From: Cymbidium sinense
Taxonomy: Eukaryota > Streptophyta > Magnoliopsida > Asparagales > Orchidaceae
Reading direction: 5' to 3'
Assembly: GCA_021442155.1 (NCBI GenBank)
Contig: CM038222.1
Span: forward strand, 19,788,923-19,852,922
DNA: 64,000 nt
In this document: positions 12,867 through 24,818 of the stretch, one piece after another
How the letters are laid out: each line of letters opens with the position of its first letter
How positions within the stretch are numbered: position 1 is the stretch's first letter
Program-made: the position numbers and the translations under genes
The notes under the pieces: generated by a model
What the model saw: only the letters and a program-made list of their open reading frames with translations
Database searches by the model: none
What the model was told of the DNA's origin: nothing

Positions 12867-15800
12867 TTATTCCTCTTCGCCTCCCTTTTTTTTGGTTTTT
12901 GTTTCCTTGTGTTCTTTATGGATACTCTTCATAGATACCATTGCTGTCATGTGCTCTTTGCCATGACTTGCTACCTTTACCCCTTCTCCTTTAGTTGGAA
13001 GAATTCTATTTTTGGCATTTACAATATTATGGGACAAATGTTGAACTATATGCACATCAATATCTTGAATTGGAACCCAGTTGAGCCTTGTGTTACATTC
13101 TTGGTTTTATAACGCAATCCCACTTGGGACTTTAATTTCATTGATACATTCATTTCTAAACACGAGAATTAACCATTCTTTGGAGGAAGTTATGTTTTGA
13201 TGGGCTTAGATTTTAGTACTAACTTCTTTAACCGCGTTTTCTCTCGACAATATGGCTTGGAGCATTGCTACTACCTATGTTGCTTCTAGGCAGCGGATTA
13301 TGCATTATCTTTGGTTTTTTATTTTGATGATTATAGTATTTCTTTGGCGATGCTTACATTCCTTGGGACTCTTTCCTCCTTAAAGGCCTAATTCATAAAG
13401 GTTTTAACACTTATCTTTGAAAGGATTTTGGTTATTTGTTGGACTGACTTTTGCTTCTGTCTGCTTATATAATGCCTAACCTCGGCATGCTTTCACGAGG
13501 GAAAAGTAATACCCTGGTCTCTTTTAATGGTTATTTTGGTCCTTGTCTTGGAATGGATTGGGCTTAATTACTTTTTGGGTTTTGGAGGTTTGCCATGGTT
13601 GTTTGTTGATTTGTTTGTTGATTTGGTTTTAATCCCTTTGGGTTGACTCTTGATTTTTTATTTTGCTTCTCTTCCTCTATTTTTTGCCATCTTGCACTCT
13701 TGTCTTAGCAAGTTGGTTTTGGACCTTTATTGTCTTAAAATTCTTGCTTGGTAATGATGTCTTCTTATCCCCTGGAATGGATTTCCTTGTTGGCTCCTTT
13801 TGGTTCTTCTATGTTTACCTCTCTTTGTTTCATTTTCTCTTGTTGTTAACATTTGGGTTGATGTTGGACTTTACTACAATTGTTTTCACCCTTCTTGCTT
13901 TGAGGAGATCATGAAAATCACGAAGACCATTATACTCTTACGCTTATATGTAACCAATGGTCTATCCTATGCCTACTTTATGTCAATATCCTTGGCAATC
14001 TTGGCTTAATGTGACAAAGCAACTCTTACTAAATTGTTTTCTCTTAGGGGCTATTGAGCACCTATTGGTTGCAATTTGCTTTATTCTTGTTATTTTCTTT
14101 GTTTGGGATATCCCTCTACACTAATATCTCTTTGCAGAAATGGAATTGTGTTATTTTTTTCAATACTAGTCTTGCTATTTCTGGTCTTACTTCCCATGAT
14201 CAGTAGGTTTGGAGTTTTTGAAGGGATTATCATTGTGCATCTGGAGATTGTAGGCCTTGCCTCGTAAAATTGTCCATCTTTATATTTTACGGATTGCGAT
14301 TGCTAACACACAGGATGTTGTTGCTTTTCCTTCTTTGTTGTTCTCCCATCCTATATGATTGGAACATGTACAACTTGAAGCACATTTCCTTGTTATGCTT
14401 GGAATTAATCAATGATTTATCTTATATGCATAATTGGGTTATTGACAAACCCCGTTATTATTGTCATTACCTTGGCGTAGAATTGGGTTATGGTTAATAA
14501 GCATCGACACGATCGATTTCTCACGAATATCACTTCTTGGATAGGCTTATGGTGGGGAGCTATTCATTATCTATCCTTTCCTTTACCAATATATGTTTAT
14601 GGGTGGAATCTTGGGACTTGTTGGTTTTAAGCCTTGTTGGTTGGTGATCGGATCAATACCCACCTTACGCCCACAGGGCTTTGGATTATTTTGTACAAGT
14701 CTCTATTGAAGTTGTTGATTGCTTGGTAGATTTTGCTTTGAACCACCTTCTTGGTTTTTTATTTTTATCATTGGAATTCATTGATCTACCTTTTACTTCT
14801 TATTTTTTTCCTTTTGTCAAACTTGTATCTATTATTTTGATTATCTTGGATGAGTGGCATCATGGAAGCTAATTGGTTTTTTATTTTGGTTGTCTCTTGT
14901 CTTGGAGATTTACCTTTTGTTTTACCTTGTCACCTCGGTTGGCTCTTTCTTTGTTGGTTGTAGAATTTGTCTCATGCCACGAAAAGGCATTCTGACATTG
15001 TTCTCGATGGTGAGGGTTTTGGTGATTTTTTCGATTTGTTGCCTTCAGGATAATTATTTTTATGCTTTATTTATTTGTTTATCTATTATTGCCATGTCTA
15101 CTCTGATTGAGGAGTTTTATGGCCAATTTGTTGTATCTTCCTATCTTGGATGTTCTTGTCTTAACTGTTGCTATTTCTGGATTTTAATGTTGAGACTCAT
15201 TTCAATTCACTTGTTGATTTTTTTTTATGGCGGGTTCCAATGTTGTATTAGTTGTTTGGCTGTTGGGGTTGGCTTTTTTTGATGCATCACTTTACCTCAT
15301 TTGGTTGGTGCGATGAGATTTATTACGAAAGAATGGTATTATGGCCGTTTAGTCCCTTCTACCTTGGATGTTGTTGCCTTTTGTTGTCTTGTTCTGGATT
15401 GATTGTTGATCGGATTATCTGAATGGAGGCCGAATCTTTGCTATTGGGCTCTGCTCTAACTATTTTTGGGTGCTTATTTTGGTTGGTTGCAGTTCATTCC
15501 ATGTGTTGAGCTATCTATCTTCCTTTCTTATTGCTTTCTCGGGACATTAATAAGGGGATTGTTTCACGGGTTGTTTTACTGCTTGAAAGATTCATTTACA
15601 TATCATGTGATTGGGATGGTGTTAAGTATAATTGACTTATTTAATAGGTTTTATTAAGTTGTCTCTCTTATGGAGGATTATATCGCGAACTATTTCTTTC
15701 AATATATGGCTGACTACTAAGATGGCTCACTCACTTATGTTTATGTATTCTCATGTCAAGATGACTATATTGATGATATATTTTTCTTGAATGAGACTCC

Positions 15801-16397
15801 TTATCCTTCAGCTCTTAGTAATTACCCATATATTTTAGATATGATTTTGCTTAGGTTTGCAGGTAATAAAGCTCACAAGAATATCAACAACTGGGTGCTT
15901 CCTTCTCACAGGTTTGTTGGCTATGATGGTTGTGATGATCTCACTCCCTATTGGTTGGTAGTAGCTCATGTGATGTAACCCTTTGAAGTTTGGATGCTCA
16001 TACTTGCATGCCCCAACAGGATGTGATTGAGCACAGCCTTCTCTATCACTTACTAACATACTCATATTATGTTATTTTCCTCTAACTTTTTGTAACCTTA
16101 AGCTCTAATCTCCCTCTTATTATAACTTTGCGGTGATTCTCTCTCCTTCTTTTGCAGGTTTGCTCCAGATTATCATGCATTCCCTCATCCTCGAGAGCAT
16201 TGGCCTTAATCTTACTTTAGCTTATTATGTTAATCATCTTATATCTTTTGATTGTTCTTATGCTTTCTCTTGGATGTACTTAGATAGGGGTTACTCCTTA
16301 GGATAATTGTAGCTCTTTGAGTGTAGTTCTGAGTTTATCCCCTTTTAAGGACCTTGTAACCCTCTTTGTGTGATAAAATACCCCACATGGCTTCCCC
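12867..16397 (+). other. T/G-rich unassigned DNA between LINE ORF2 stop and its poly(A)
   Basis: This 3.5 kb stretch is markedly T-rich on the + strand and has many hydrophobic open frames (for example at 14854-15282), none with a domain I recognise. It ends in CCTTGTAACCCTC and GATAAAATACCCCAC just before an A18 tract, which looks like a LINE 3' terminus. It is either a very long 3' UTR, longer than is usual for plant L1 elements, or a second sequence fused or inserted between ORF2 and the tail. I call no gene here. Confidence 0.5.
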
Positions 16398-16415
16398 AAA
16401 AAAAAAAAAAAAAAA
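16398..16415 (+). other. A18 tract, probable LINE 3' tail
   Basis: Eighteen consecutive A follow GGCTTCCCC. To the right the telomere-like satellite resumes at once. A target-site duplication cannot be proved because both flanks are low-complexity (TCAAAATAAAC on the left, CAAACTAAAAC on the right are possible partners). Confidence 0.7.
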
Positions 16416-16794
16416 CACAAACTAAAACATAGTAAACTAAAAAAAGTAAAATAAAAATAAAAAAAAATAAAATAAAAATGTAAACTTAAACCTAAACCTA
16501 AACCTAAAAATAAAGTAAAATAAACTAATAAAAATAAATTAAATTAAAATAAATAATAGCATAAATTAAAATAAAAAAATAAAATAAACCTAAGAATAAA
16601 AAACTTAAATAAAATAAAAGCTAAAAATAAAATAAAAATAAAATAAACCTAAAATAATATAAAATAAAAATTAAATGAAAACCTAAGCCTAAAACAAACC
16701 CAAAACTTACAACATTAAACCTACAACCCTAAACCTAAAAAAACCCTAAACCCTAAATTAAAACCCAACCTAAACTTAAAACTAAACCCTAAAG

Positions 16795-17060
16795 CTCTAA
16801 ACTCTAAACCCCAAACCTTAAACCCTAAACCCTAAACCCTAAACCTGACCTACACAACCCTACACTTTTGATAAAACTACATTGGATGGTATCAATTATC
16901 AATTATATTAAAATCATTCAATACTTTCTAAATAGGTAATTGCGTCAAATTATAAACCCTAAACCTTAAACCCTAAAACCTAAGCCCTAAAAACCCTAAG
17001 CCCTAAAGCCTAAACACTAAACCCTAAACCCTAAACTCAAAACACTAAAACCCACAGACC
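16795..17060 (+). repeat. CCCTAAA-rich run around island C
   Basis: Several perfect or near-perfect CCCTAAA units in tandem flank island C copy 5 on both sides. These are among the best-preserved telomere-type runs in the window. Confidence 0.8.
16864..16955 (+). repeat. Satellite island C copy 5
   Basis: Reads ACATTGGATGGTATCAATTA, TCAATTATATTAAAATCATT, CAATACTTTCTAAATAGGTA and ATTGCGTCAAATTATAAACC. The left part is almost identical to copies 2 and 3 although it lies more than 6 kb away and beyond the LINE. Confidence 0.8.
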
Positions 17061-17245
17061 CTAAACCCCTAAAAGCCCAAAAAATAAAATTAAAATCAAC
17101 TAAAATAAACCTAATCCAAAAGAATAAACTAAAATAAATAAACCTAAAATAACTAAACTAAAATAAATAAAAATATGAAATAAGCCTAAATAAATAAAAT
17201 AAAATAAACTAAAATAAATAAAAAATAAACAAAGTAAACTAAATC

Positions 17246-17275
17246 AACCTAAACCTATCGGCTAATTAAAAAAAA
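17246..17275 (+). repeat. Satellite island B, shortened copy
   Basis: Reads CCTAAACCTATCGGCTAATT and then an A-run. The TTTACTT centre of the island is deleted, but both shoulders fit the consensus. Confidence 0.6.
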
Positions 17276-17501
17276 TAAAACCATCTAAACTCTAATCCTA
17301 AAACCTAAAACATAAACCTAAAAATAAAATAAAATAAAACTCAACTCAATAAACCTAAACTAAACTTAAACATAAAAAAGTAAACTAAAATAAAAAGCCT
17401 AAACTAAAATAAATAAACATAAAATAAATAAACAAACTAAACAAAAATAAAAAATAAACTTAAATAAAAATAAAAAAAATAGATTAAAATAAAGAAAAAA
17501 A

Positions 17502-17577
17502 TCTAAACCTACTAGTTTACTTAATTTTAAAATTAAACTAAATAAACCAAAACCTACTAGTTTACTTAATTTTAAAA
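17502..17577 (+). repeat. Satellite island B, tandem duplicate (two copies 44 bp apart)
   Basis: CCTACTAGTTTACTTAATTT occurs twice, about 44 bases apart, each preceded by AAA(C/T)CTAAACC-like sequence. This is a local duplication of the island with its left shoulder. CCCTAAA-rich DNA follows the second copy. Confidence 0.8.
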
Positions 17578-18723
17578 GAAAACCCTTAGCCCTAAACCAT
17601 AAATCCTAAACAACAAATCCTAAACCCCAAACCCTAAACCTAATCCCCCAAACCCTAAACCTACTAAATAAATCGTAAACCTTAAAACCAAAATACCCTC
17701 CATAAACCTTAAAAACCTAAACCCTCTACTAATACTAAAAAAAACCAAAAATAAAACCCTAATATAAATAATAAAATAATTAAAAAACCCTAACCCTAAA
17801 TGTTAAACCATAAAATTAACCCTAAACCCTAAACCCTAAACGTAAAAACCATAAACCCTAAAATTTAAACCATAAACCCTAAAATGTAAAACCCTAAACC
17901 ATAAACCATACCAACCTGCAACCTGACCCTACCCTAAATCCCAAACCAACCTACCCTAAACCCTAAACACTTAAAACTTAAAAAGCTAATCCTAAATAAA
18001 ATATAAAAATAAAAAAAACTAAAAACCAAAACCTAAACCTAAACCTAAACCTAAACTTAAAAATATAATAAAATATAAAATGAAACTAAAAATAAAATAA
18101 ATAAATACCTAAACTAAAATAAAATAAATAAACTAAAATAAATAAATAAAATAAAAAAACAAAAGAAAATAAACCTAAAATAAAATTAAGTAAAACCCAA
18201 ACTTAAAAAATAAACTTAAAAAAAATAAAAAATAAAACCTAAAACTTAAACTAAAAAAATAAAACCTAAACCTAAAGTAAACAAAATAAAATAAACCTAA
18301 ACCTAAACTAAAATAAATAAAACCTAAACTTAAACCTAAAATAAACTTAACCTCAACCCTAAACTAAATAAAATAAAATAGACCAAAAATAAACCTAAAT
18401 CTAAACTAACAAATAAAACTTAAAAATTAACCTAAAATAAAAACATAAAAACAAAGCCTAAAAAAATAGAATTAAATCCTAAACCTAAACCTAAAAATAA
18501 AAAATAAAACCTAAACGTAAAAAATAAAATAAGAATATAACTAAACTAAAAAATAAACATAAACTTAAACCTAAACCTAAAAAGTAAACTAAAATAAAAA
18601 ACATGAACTAAAATAAATAAACCTAAAATAGACTAAATAAAAATAAAAAATAAACATAAATAGAAATTAAAGATAAAATAAACTAAAATAAATAAAAAAT
18701 AAACAAAAAAAAACTAAAGAAAA

Positions 18724-18752
18724 ACCTAAACTTACCAGTTTACCTAATTTTA
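18724..18752 (+). repeat. Satellite island B copy
   Basis: Reads CTTACCAGTTTACCTAATTT and TAGACC. The DNA after it (18760-19290) has fewer exact CCCTAAA units and more mixed C/A/T sequence than after other copies. Confidence 0.65.
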
Positions 18753-19299
18753 GACCTAAATAAAACATACCAATATAACCCACCACTGAGCCCTACCCTA
18801 AATTAACCTATATGGACCCTCATGCCACCCTACATATACTAACAAACTATACCTCCTCCTAAACCTGACCACACCTTAATCAACCCACCTATCTTTAGAC
18901 CACTACCTAAAATCCTGACTAAACTCCCACCCAAAACTAATGAAACTAAAAGGCCCATGTACCTAAACCTAAACCTATCTAATGACCTGAGGCACTTGAC
19001 AAAACCCACTCTAAACTTTTAAACTAAACTCTAAACTTAAACTTAAACTAAACTCCTAAACTCTAAACCAAAACCCAAACCCCAAACCTAAACCCTAAAA
19101 CCCAAACTACCTAAAACCTAATCTAACTAAACCCACAAAACCAACTAAAATAAACTAAAACTAAACCTTACACAAACTTAAATCCACTAAAAACCATAAA
19201 CCCTAGAAAACTTGAAATAAGACCTAAACTGATAAACCCCAAACCCACACCCAACCCTAAACTTTAAACCCTAAAATCATAAACTCTAAAACCCTAAAC

Positions 19300-19505
19300 C
19301 CTATTCCTTAGTTCATTTATGATTGAGCAATGATTAATAAACTTAGTTACTCAATTTATTACTATTCATGGGATTAATTAGTAATTAATTAACTTAAAGG
19401 AGTAATTAGAGTCAATTTTCTTAATTAAGTAATAAATCCCAAGAAAATCATGGGAGGAGATCCCATTAAATTAACCCAATTTAGGATTAATTAAAAATTA
19501 AACTT
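19300..19505 (-). mobile_element. Possible LTR scrap inside the satellite
   Basis: An island of ordinary AT-rich sequence without telomere-like units. The segment AAATCCCAAGAAAATCATGG with the ATCCC that follows resembles a stretch of the inverted-repeat arms: reverse strand of about 39240-39390, + strand of about 50930-51020 (CAAGAAAATTAGAGGAGG). TTAATTAA-type words occur on both sides in each case. It may be a remnant of the same retroelement family. The match is short and rich in common words. Confidence 0.4.
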
Positions 19506-19910
19506 AACCTAACTAAACTTAACTAAACCTCCACTAAACCCTTTGAAACTCTAAACCCAAACCTAAACTAAACTAAACTCCTAAAACCAAATCTAAACCA
19601 AAACCTTACCAACTCTTAAAACTAACCACACCACAAATCCTTAACCCTCCTTAAACCTAATCTAATACACCCAGTATCTTTAAAACTTACCTAAACCTAA
19701 ATCATAAACCTACTTTAACCATAACCCTAAAATAAACTCTAAACCCAAACTCTAAACTTAGTAACTAAATAAATTTAAAATAAACCTAAACCTAACCCTA
19801 AAAAACCTCCCTAAACCTCAAACCTAATCCTATTCTTAAAGTAATTAAATAAATTAAAAATAAACTAAAGGCTAAAACATAATAAAACTAAACAAACCTA
19901 AACCCAGAAT

Positions 19911-20372
19911 GGACATAACCTTGATGGAGAACATCACGACAATAGTAGAGGATGGGCGAAGACGATGGTTATTATAGTGGTGATGGGGGATTTAGAGGAG
20001 CTAGTGGATATGCAGGTGGTGGTCAGAGTAGTGGTGGTTATGGAGGCGGAGGAGCGATGAAGGCTACAGCCGTGGTGGTGATGGAGGGAAAGATCGAGGT
20101 TATGATGGTGGATCTCGCTACTCGAGAAGCTAGGGTGGTTCTGATGGGAACTAGAGAAATAAAGGAACAGTCGATCTGAATTGCTACTTAAGAACTTTGT
20201 CTTTATAGTAGAGATGGTTCTTGTTATCGAGGGTTTTTTATTTGCTCTATGCATCCTCATTTTTTATCTATGTCACCACTTGTGTCATAGAAAACTTAGT
20301 GTGTTACTACTTGGTTAATGAAATCAAAAAGAAGAAATGTTGAATATGAATTTATTCTTTGTTAAAAATAAC
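19911..20372 (+). pseudogene. GR-RBP pseudogene, long copy 1 (RRM end, Gly-rich tail, 3' UTR)
   Basis: The copy starts within the end of the RRM domain (N-G-H-N-L-D-G-E, matching NGQNLDGRNITV of glycine-rich RNA-binding proteins). It runs through a Gly-rich region with GASGYAGGGQSSGGYGGGG in a 75-residue open frame (19952-20179) and ends with a 3' UTR that closes in GAAGAAATGTTGAATATG and AATTTATTC. The RNP motifs and the first two thirds of the RRM are missing and the frame shifts after the GGYGGGG segment, so no functional protein is expected. Both edges go straight into telomere-like units. The parent would be a GRP7/GRP8-like nuclear RNA-binding protein. Confidence 0.8.
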
Positions 20373-22659
20373 TAAAAACCCTAAATCCTAAACTAAAACT
20401 TGAACAAAACCAAAACATAAATCCTAAACCCTAAATAGAAAACCCAAAAAAAAAAATTAAAAAATAAAAATAAATAATTAATAAATTACCTAAACCATAA
20501 AACACAAACCCTAAATCTACAACCCTAAACCTTAAATCTAAACCTAAACCACGAGCAAAACCCCAAACCCTAAACCACAAAAACCAAAAAAAAATACAAA
20601 CCCTAAACCCTTAACTAAATAAACCATAAAACTATTTAAACACCAAACCATAAAACTAAAAACCTAAAAGTCATATTTAAATAAATAAAACCTAAAATAA
20701 AAAATATGACCTGAACTAAACTAAAACTAAACTTAAACTTAAAAACATAAAAATAAAAGAAAATAAAAAATAAAACTAAACTAAAATAAAATAATTAAAA
20801 CTTAAACTAAACTTAAAAAATAAAACCTAAATATATATAAATCCTAAATAAAATAAAAACTAAAATAAAATTAAAACCAAAATAAACTTAAAATTAAATA
20901 AAATAAAAACTAAATAAAAACCAAAACCTAAAAAAATAACTTAAAAATAAGTAAAAATAAAATAAATAAAAAATAAAATAAATAAAAAATAAAATAAAAT
21001 AAAAACTAAATAAAAACCTAAACAAAAAAATAAACCTAAAATAAATAAAAAATAAAACCTAAACCTTAAACTAAAAAAACCTAAACCAAAAATAAACAAA
21101 ATAAAATAAACTTAAACCTAAACTATAATAAACTAAACTAAAATAAAAAAAACCTAAACCAAAACCTTAAATAAATTTATCATAAATCCTTAACTAAATC
21201 AAACAAAATAAATTAAAAATAAACCTAAATTTAAACTAAAAAAATTAAACCCTAAAATAAACCAAAAATTAATGGTTAAAACCTAAACCTAAAAAAATAA
21301 AATAAAATCTTAAACTTAAACCTAAAAATAAAAATTAAAACCTTAACCTAAATAAAAAATAAAAATAAAACTAAACTAAAAAATCAACATAAACCTGAAC
21401 TTAAACCTAAAAACACTAAACTAAAATAAAAAACTTAAACTAAAATAAATTAAAATAAATTAAATAAAAATAAAAATAAACATAAATAAAAATAAAATAA
21501 AATAAAATAAAATAAATAAAATAAAAATAAACTAAAAAACTTGTTTAAAAATTAAAAAAAAAAAATAAACTTAAACCCTACTCTAAATCTAAACTAAACC
21601 CTAAACCTCTAAAATAAAACCAGGCCCTCTAAACTAAGCCACTGACCATCCCCCAAACCCTAAACTTAAAATCCTAAACCTTAACCTAAAGCATACTAAA
21701 ACCACTAAAACTAAACTAAATAAAATCAAATACTCCCTAATGACCACTAAACCCTAAGGCCTCTAACTAAACCCTAAAGCTCAAAACTAAATCTGACTTT
21801 AAATCTTAAAATAAAAGAATAAACCTAAGCCCTAAACCCTACTACCCAAAAAAGCACCTAAATAACCTTAAAATGAATAAACATAAACCTAAATAAAATA
21901 ATAAAATAAAATAAAATAAAACTTAACTAAACCTAAACCTAAACCTATAATTAAAATAATATAAAACCAAAATAAAGATAAAATTAAAAAACTAAACTAA
22001 CCTAAAAAATAAAATAAAATAAATAAACCTAAATAAAATAAAAGTGAATGTAAAATAAAAATAAATTAAACATGAAATAAAATAAAATAAAACTAAATGA
22101 TATCTAAACCTAAAAATAAACCTAAATAAATAAAAATAAAACCCAAACTCTAAACTAAAATATAAACTTAACCTAAAATAAAATAAAATATAAAATAAAC
22201 CTAAACCTAAACTAAAATAAACTAAACTTATACTTGAACCAAAACTAAATAAAATAAAATAAACTAAAATAAACCTAAACTAAAAATATAACCTAAAATG
22301 AACCAAAATAAAATAAAACCTAAACCTAGAAAAAATAAAATAAAACCTAAAGTCAATCTAAAAATAAAAAATAAAACCTAAACCAAAAAAAAAAACCTCA
22401 ACAAAAAAATAAACCTAAACCTAAACCTAAAAATAAATAAAACCCAAATTTATAAACTAAACTAAATAAAATAAAATAAAAATAAAATAAACTAAATAAA
22501 CCTAAACCCACCTTTACTTTAAAAACTAAAAAATAAATAAATAAAAAATGTTAAACCCTAAACCCTAAAAAAACCCTAAACTAACCAAAACCATAAACCC
22601 TAAAAAAAAAAAACCTTGAAAAACCTTAAACCCTAAATCCTAAAGCCTAAACTAAAACC

Positions 22660-23115
22660 TCATTATGAAACCTTGACGGCAGGAACATCATTGTGAACCA
22701 TGCTCAGTTTAGATTTGGCAATGGAGGAGAAGGCGAGGTGGTGGTTATCGTAATTGGGGGGGGGGGGGGGGATCTGGTGGTGGTGGTGGATATGGAGGCG
22801 GGAGGAGCAATGATGATTATAGGCGGGGTGGTGGCGAAGGGAGAGATCTGGGATATGATGGTGGATCCCACTACTCGAGAGGTCTGGTGGTTCTGATGTG
22901 AACTCGAGAAATTGAAGAACGGCCAATCTGATCTACTACTTATGGAACTGTGTATTTATAGTAGAGATGATTCTAGTTATCTAGGGTTTATTATTTTCTA
23001 TGCGTGCTCATTTTCTATCTATGTCATCACTTGTGTCTTAAAAAATTTGTGTGTTATTTTGTTGATGAAATCGAAAAGAAGAAATGTTGAATCTGAATTT
23101 GTTCTCTATTAATAT
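22660..23115 (+). pseudogene. GR-RBP pseudogene, long copy 2
   Basis: Same start point within the RRM end (E-T-L-D-G-R-N-I-I-V-N-H-A-Q) and same 3' end (AGAAATGTTGAATCTGAATT, TGTTCTCTATT). A 67-residue frame (22693-22896) reads partly out of the Gly frame, so GGT/GGA codons appear as Val and Gly. It contains a run of 16 G (22756-22771), probably an expanded or misassembled Gly-codon tract. Flanks are telomere-like. Not translatable as a GR-RBP. Confidence 0.8.
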
Positions 23116-23748
23116 AAAAAACCAAAAACACTAAACCCTAAACTAAAATCGAAACCCTAGACCTAAAACTTAAACCATAAACCCTAAACCCTCAACCCTA
23201 AAACCTAAACCATAAACCTTAAACCCTAAATGCTAAACCGTAAACCCTAAACTCCAAATTCTAAACCCTAAACCCAAAAAACCTAAAAATGTAAACCTAA
23301 ACTAAATAAATCCTAAATATAAAATAAATAAAAAACCTAAACCAAAATAAAATAAAATAAAAACCTAAACTAAAACCTAAACCTAAACCTAAACCAAAAA
23401 AGAAAATAAAAGAAAAAAATAAAACTAAACTAAATATATTACCTAAAAAACCTAAACTAAACTATAAAAAAAACCTAAAAATAAATCTAAAACCTATACT
23501 TAAAAAAATAAAATAAAAACCTAAACCTAAACTTAAAATTAAAAAATAAAATGTAAACCTAAAAGATAAAATAAAAATAAAACTAAACTAAATATACCTA
23601 ATCCTAAACTAAGAAAATAAACTAAAATAAAAAACCTAAACAAAAATAAATTAACCTAAAATAATTAAACTAAACTACATAAAAAAAATAAACCTAAATA
23701 AAAATAAAAAATAAAATAAACTAAAATAAATAAATAATAAACTAAATA

Positions 23749-23778
23749 AACCTAAATCTATAAGTTTTCTTAATCAGA
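23749..23778 (+). repeat. Satellite island B copy
   Basis: Reads CCTAAATCTATAAGTTTTCT and TAATCAG, a diverged copy. A good CCCTAAA-rich run (23780-23990) follows. Confidence 0.6.
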
Positions 23779-23779
23779 A

Positions 23780-23990
23780 AAAAATTCCAAACCCTAAATC
23801 CTAAATTCTAAAATTAAACCTAAACCCTAAACCCTAAACCCTTAACCCTAAACCTACAACCCTAAGCCTTAAACCTAAACCTTAAAACCATAAACCATAA
23901 ACCCTAAATCCTAACCCCTAAAACCCAAAAAACCTAAACCCTAAACCCTAAAACCTACAACCCTAAAACCTAAACCCTAAACCATAAGCC
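23780..23990 (+). repeat. CCCTAAA-rich run after island B
   Basis: Many CCCTAAA and CCTAAAC units in near tandem, with variants such as CCTTAAC and CCTACAA. It decays rightward into TAAAATAAA-type sequence. Confidence 0.75.
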
Positions 23991-24787
23991 TTAAAAATCT
24001 AAAAACTTAAACATAGACAAAATAAAATGTAAAAATAAAATAAATCATAAAAACCTAAACATAAATAAAATAAAATAAAATAAAAACCTAAACTAAAATC
24101 TAAGCCTAAAACTAAATCAAGCCTAAACGAAAAAATAAAGAATATAATAAAAAAAATAAACTAAAATATAATAAATAAAACTTAAACTAAACTAAAAAAA
24201 TAAACCTAAAAATAAAACCTAAATAAATAAAACTAAACAGTATATAAAATAAAACAAATCCAAAATAAATTAAAATAAAAACTAAATAAAATCCTAAACA
24301 TAAACCTAAAAAGTAAACCTAAAAATAAATTGAAAATAAAACTTAAACCCAAAAATAAAAGAAGACTAAACCTAAAATAAATAAAATAAAATAAATCTAA
24401 ACCTAAACTAAAATAAATAAACCTAAACCAAAATAAACTAAACCTAAACGCTAAACTAAAAATAAAATAATAAAATAAACCTAAACTAAACAAAAAATAA
24501 AACCTAACAATAATACTAAAATAAAAACCTAAAACCTAAACCTAAAAAAAATAAAATAAAATCTAAACTTAAACAAAAAATAGTAAAAAATTAAACCTAA
24601 AAGTAAAATAAAATAAAACTAAACTAAAAAACCATAAACCTAAACTTTTAAAACTAAACTAAAACAAAAAAAATCTAAACTAAAATAAATAAACATAAAA
24701 TAAATAAACTAAACTAAATAAATAAAAAAAAATGTAATAATAAAATCTAATAAAATAAAATAAAGAAAAAATAAATTAAATAAAACT

Positions 24788-24818
24788 AAACCTATTGGTT
24801 TACTAATTTTAAAAAAAA
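24788..24818 (+). repeat. Satellite island B copy
   Basis: Reads AACCTATTGGTTTACTAATT and TTAAAAAAAACT; one T of the core is missing. It lies about 1030 bases after the previous copy. Confidence 0.7.

Larger units (their letters stand above)
11396..16415 (+). mobile_element. 5'-truncated LINE insertion in the telomere-like satellite
   Basis: The block carries an ORF2 relic at its left end and a poly(A) tract at its right end, and is flanked on both sides by the same satellite. This is the usual layout of a 5'-truncated LINE insertion by target-primed reverse transcription. If one element, it is 5.0 kb long with a 3.5 kb 3' part; two overlapping insertions are the alternative. Confidence 0.7.

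Noticed and set aside
13663..15657. A membrane protein gene family (several hydrophobic + frames)
   Set aside because: Overlapping, short, in different frames and explained by T-rich sequence; no conserved motif or splice structure that I could support.
19952..20179. Active GR-RBP gene
   Set aside because: RNP motifs and most of the RRM are absent, the frame breaks, and four similarly truncated copies exist in the satellite.
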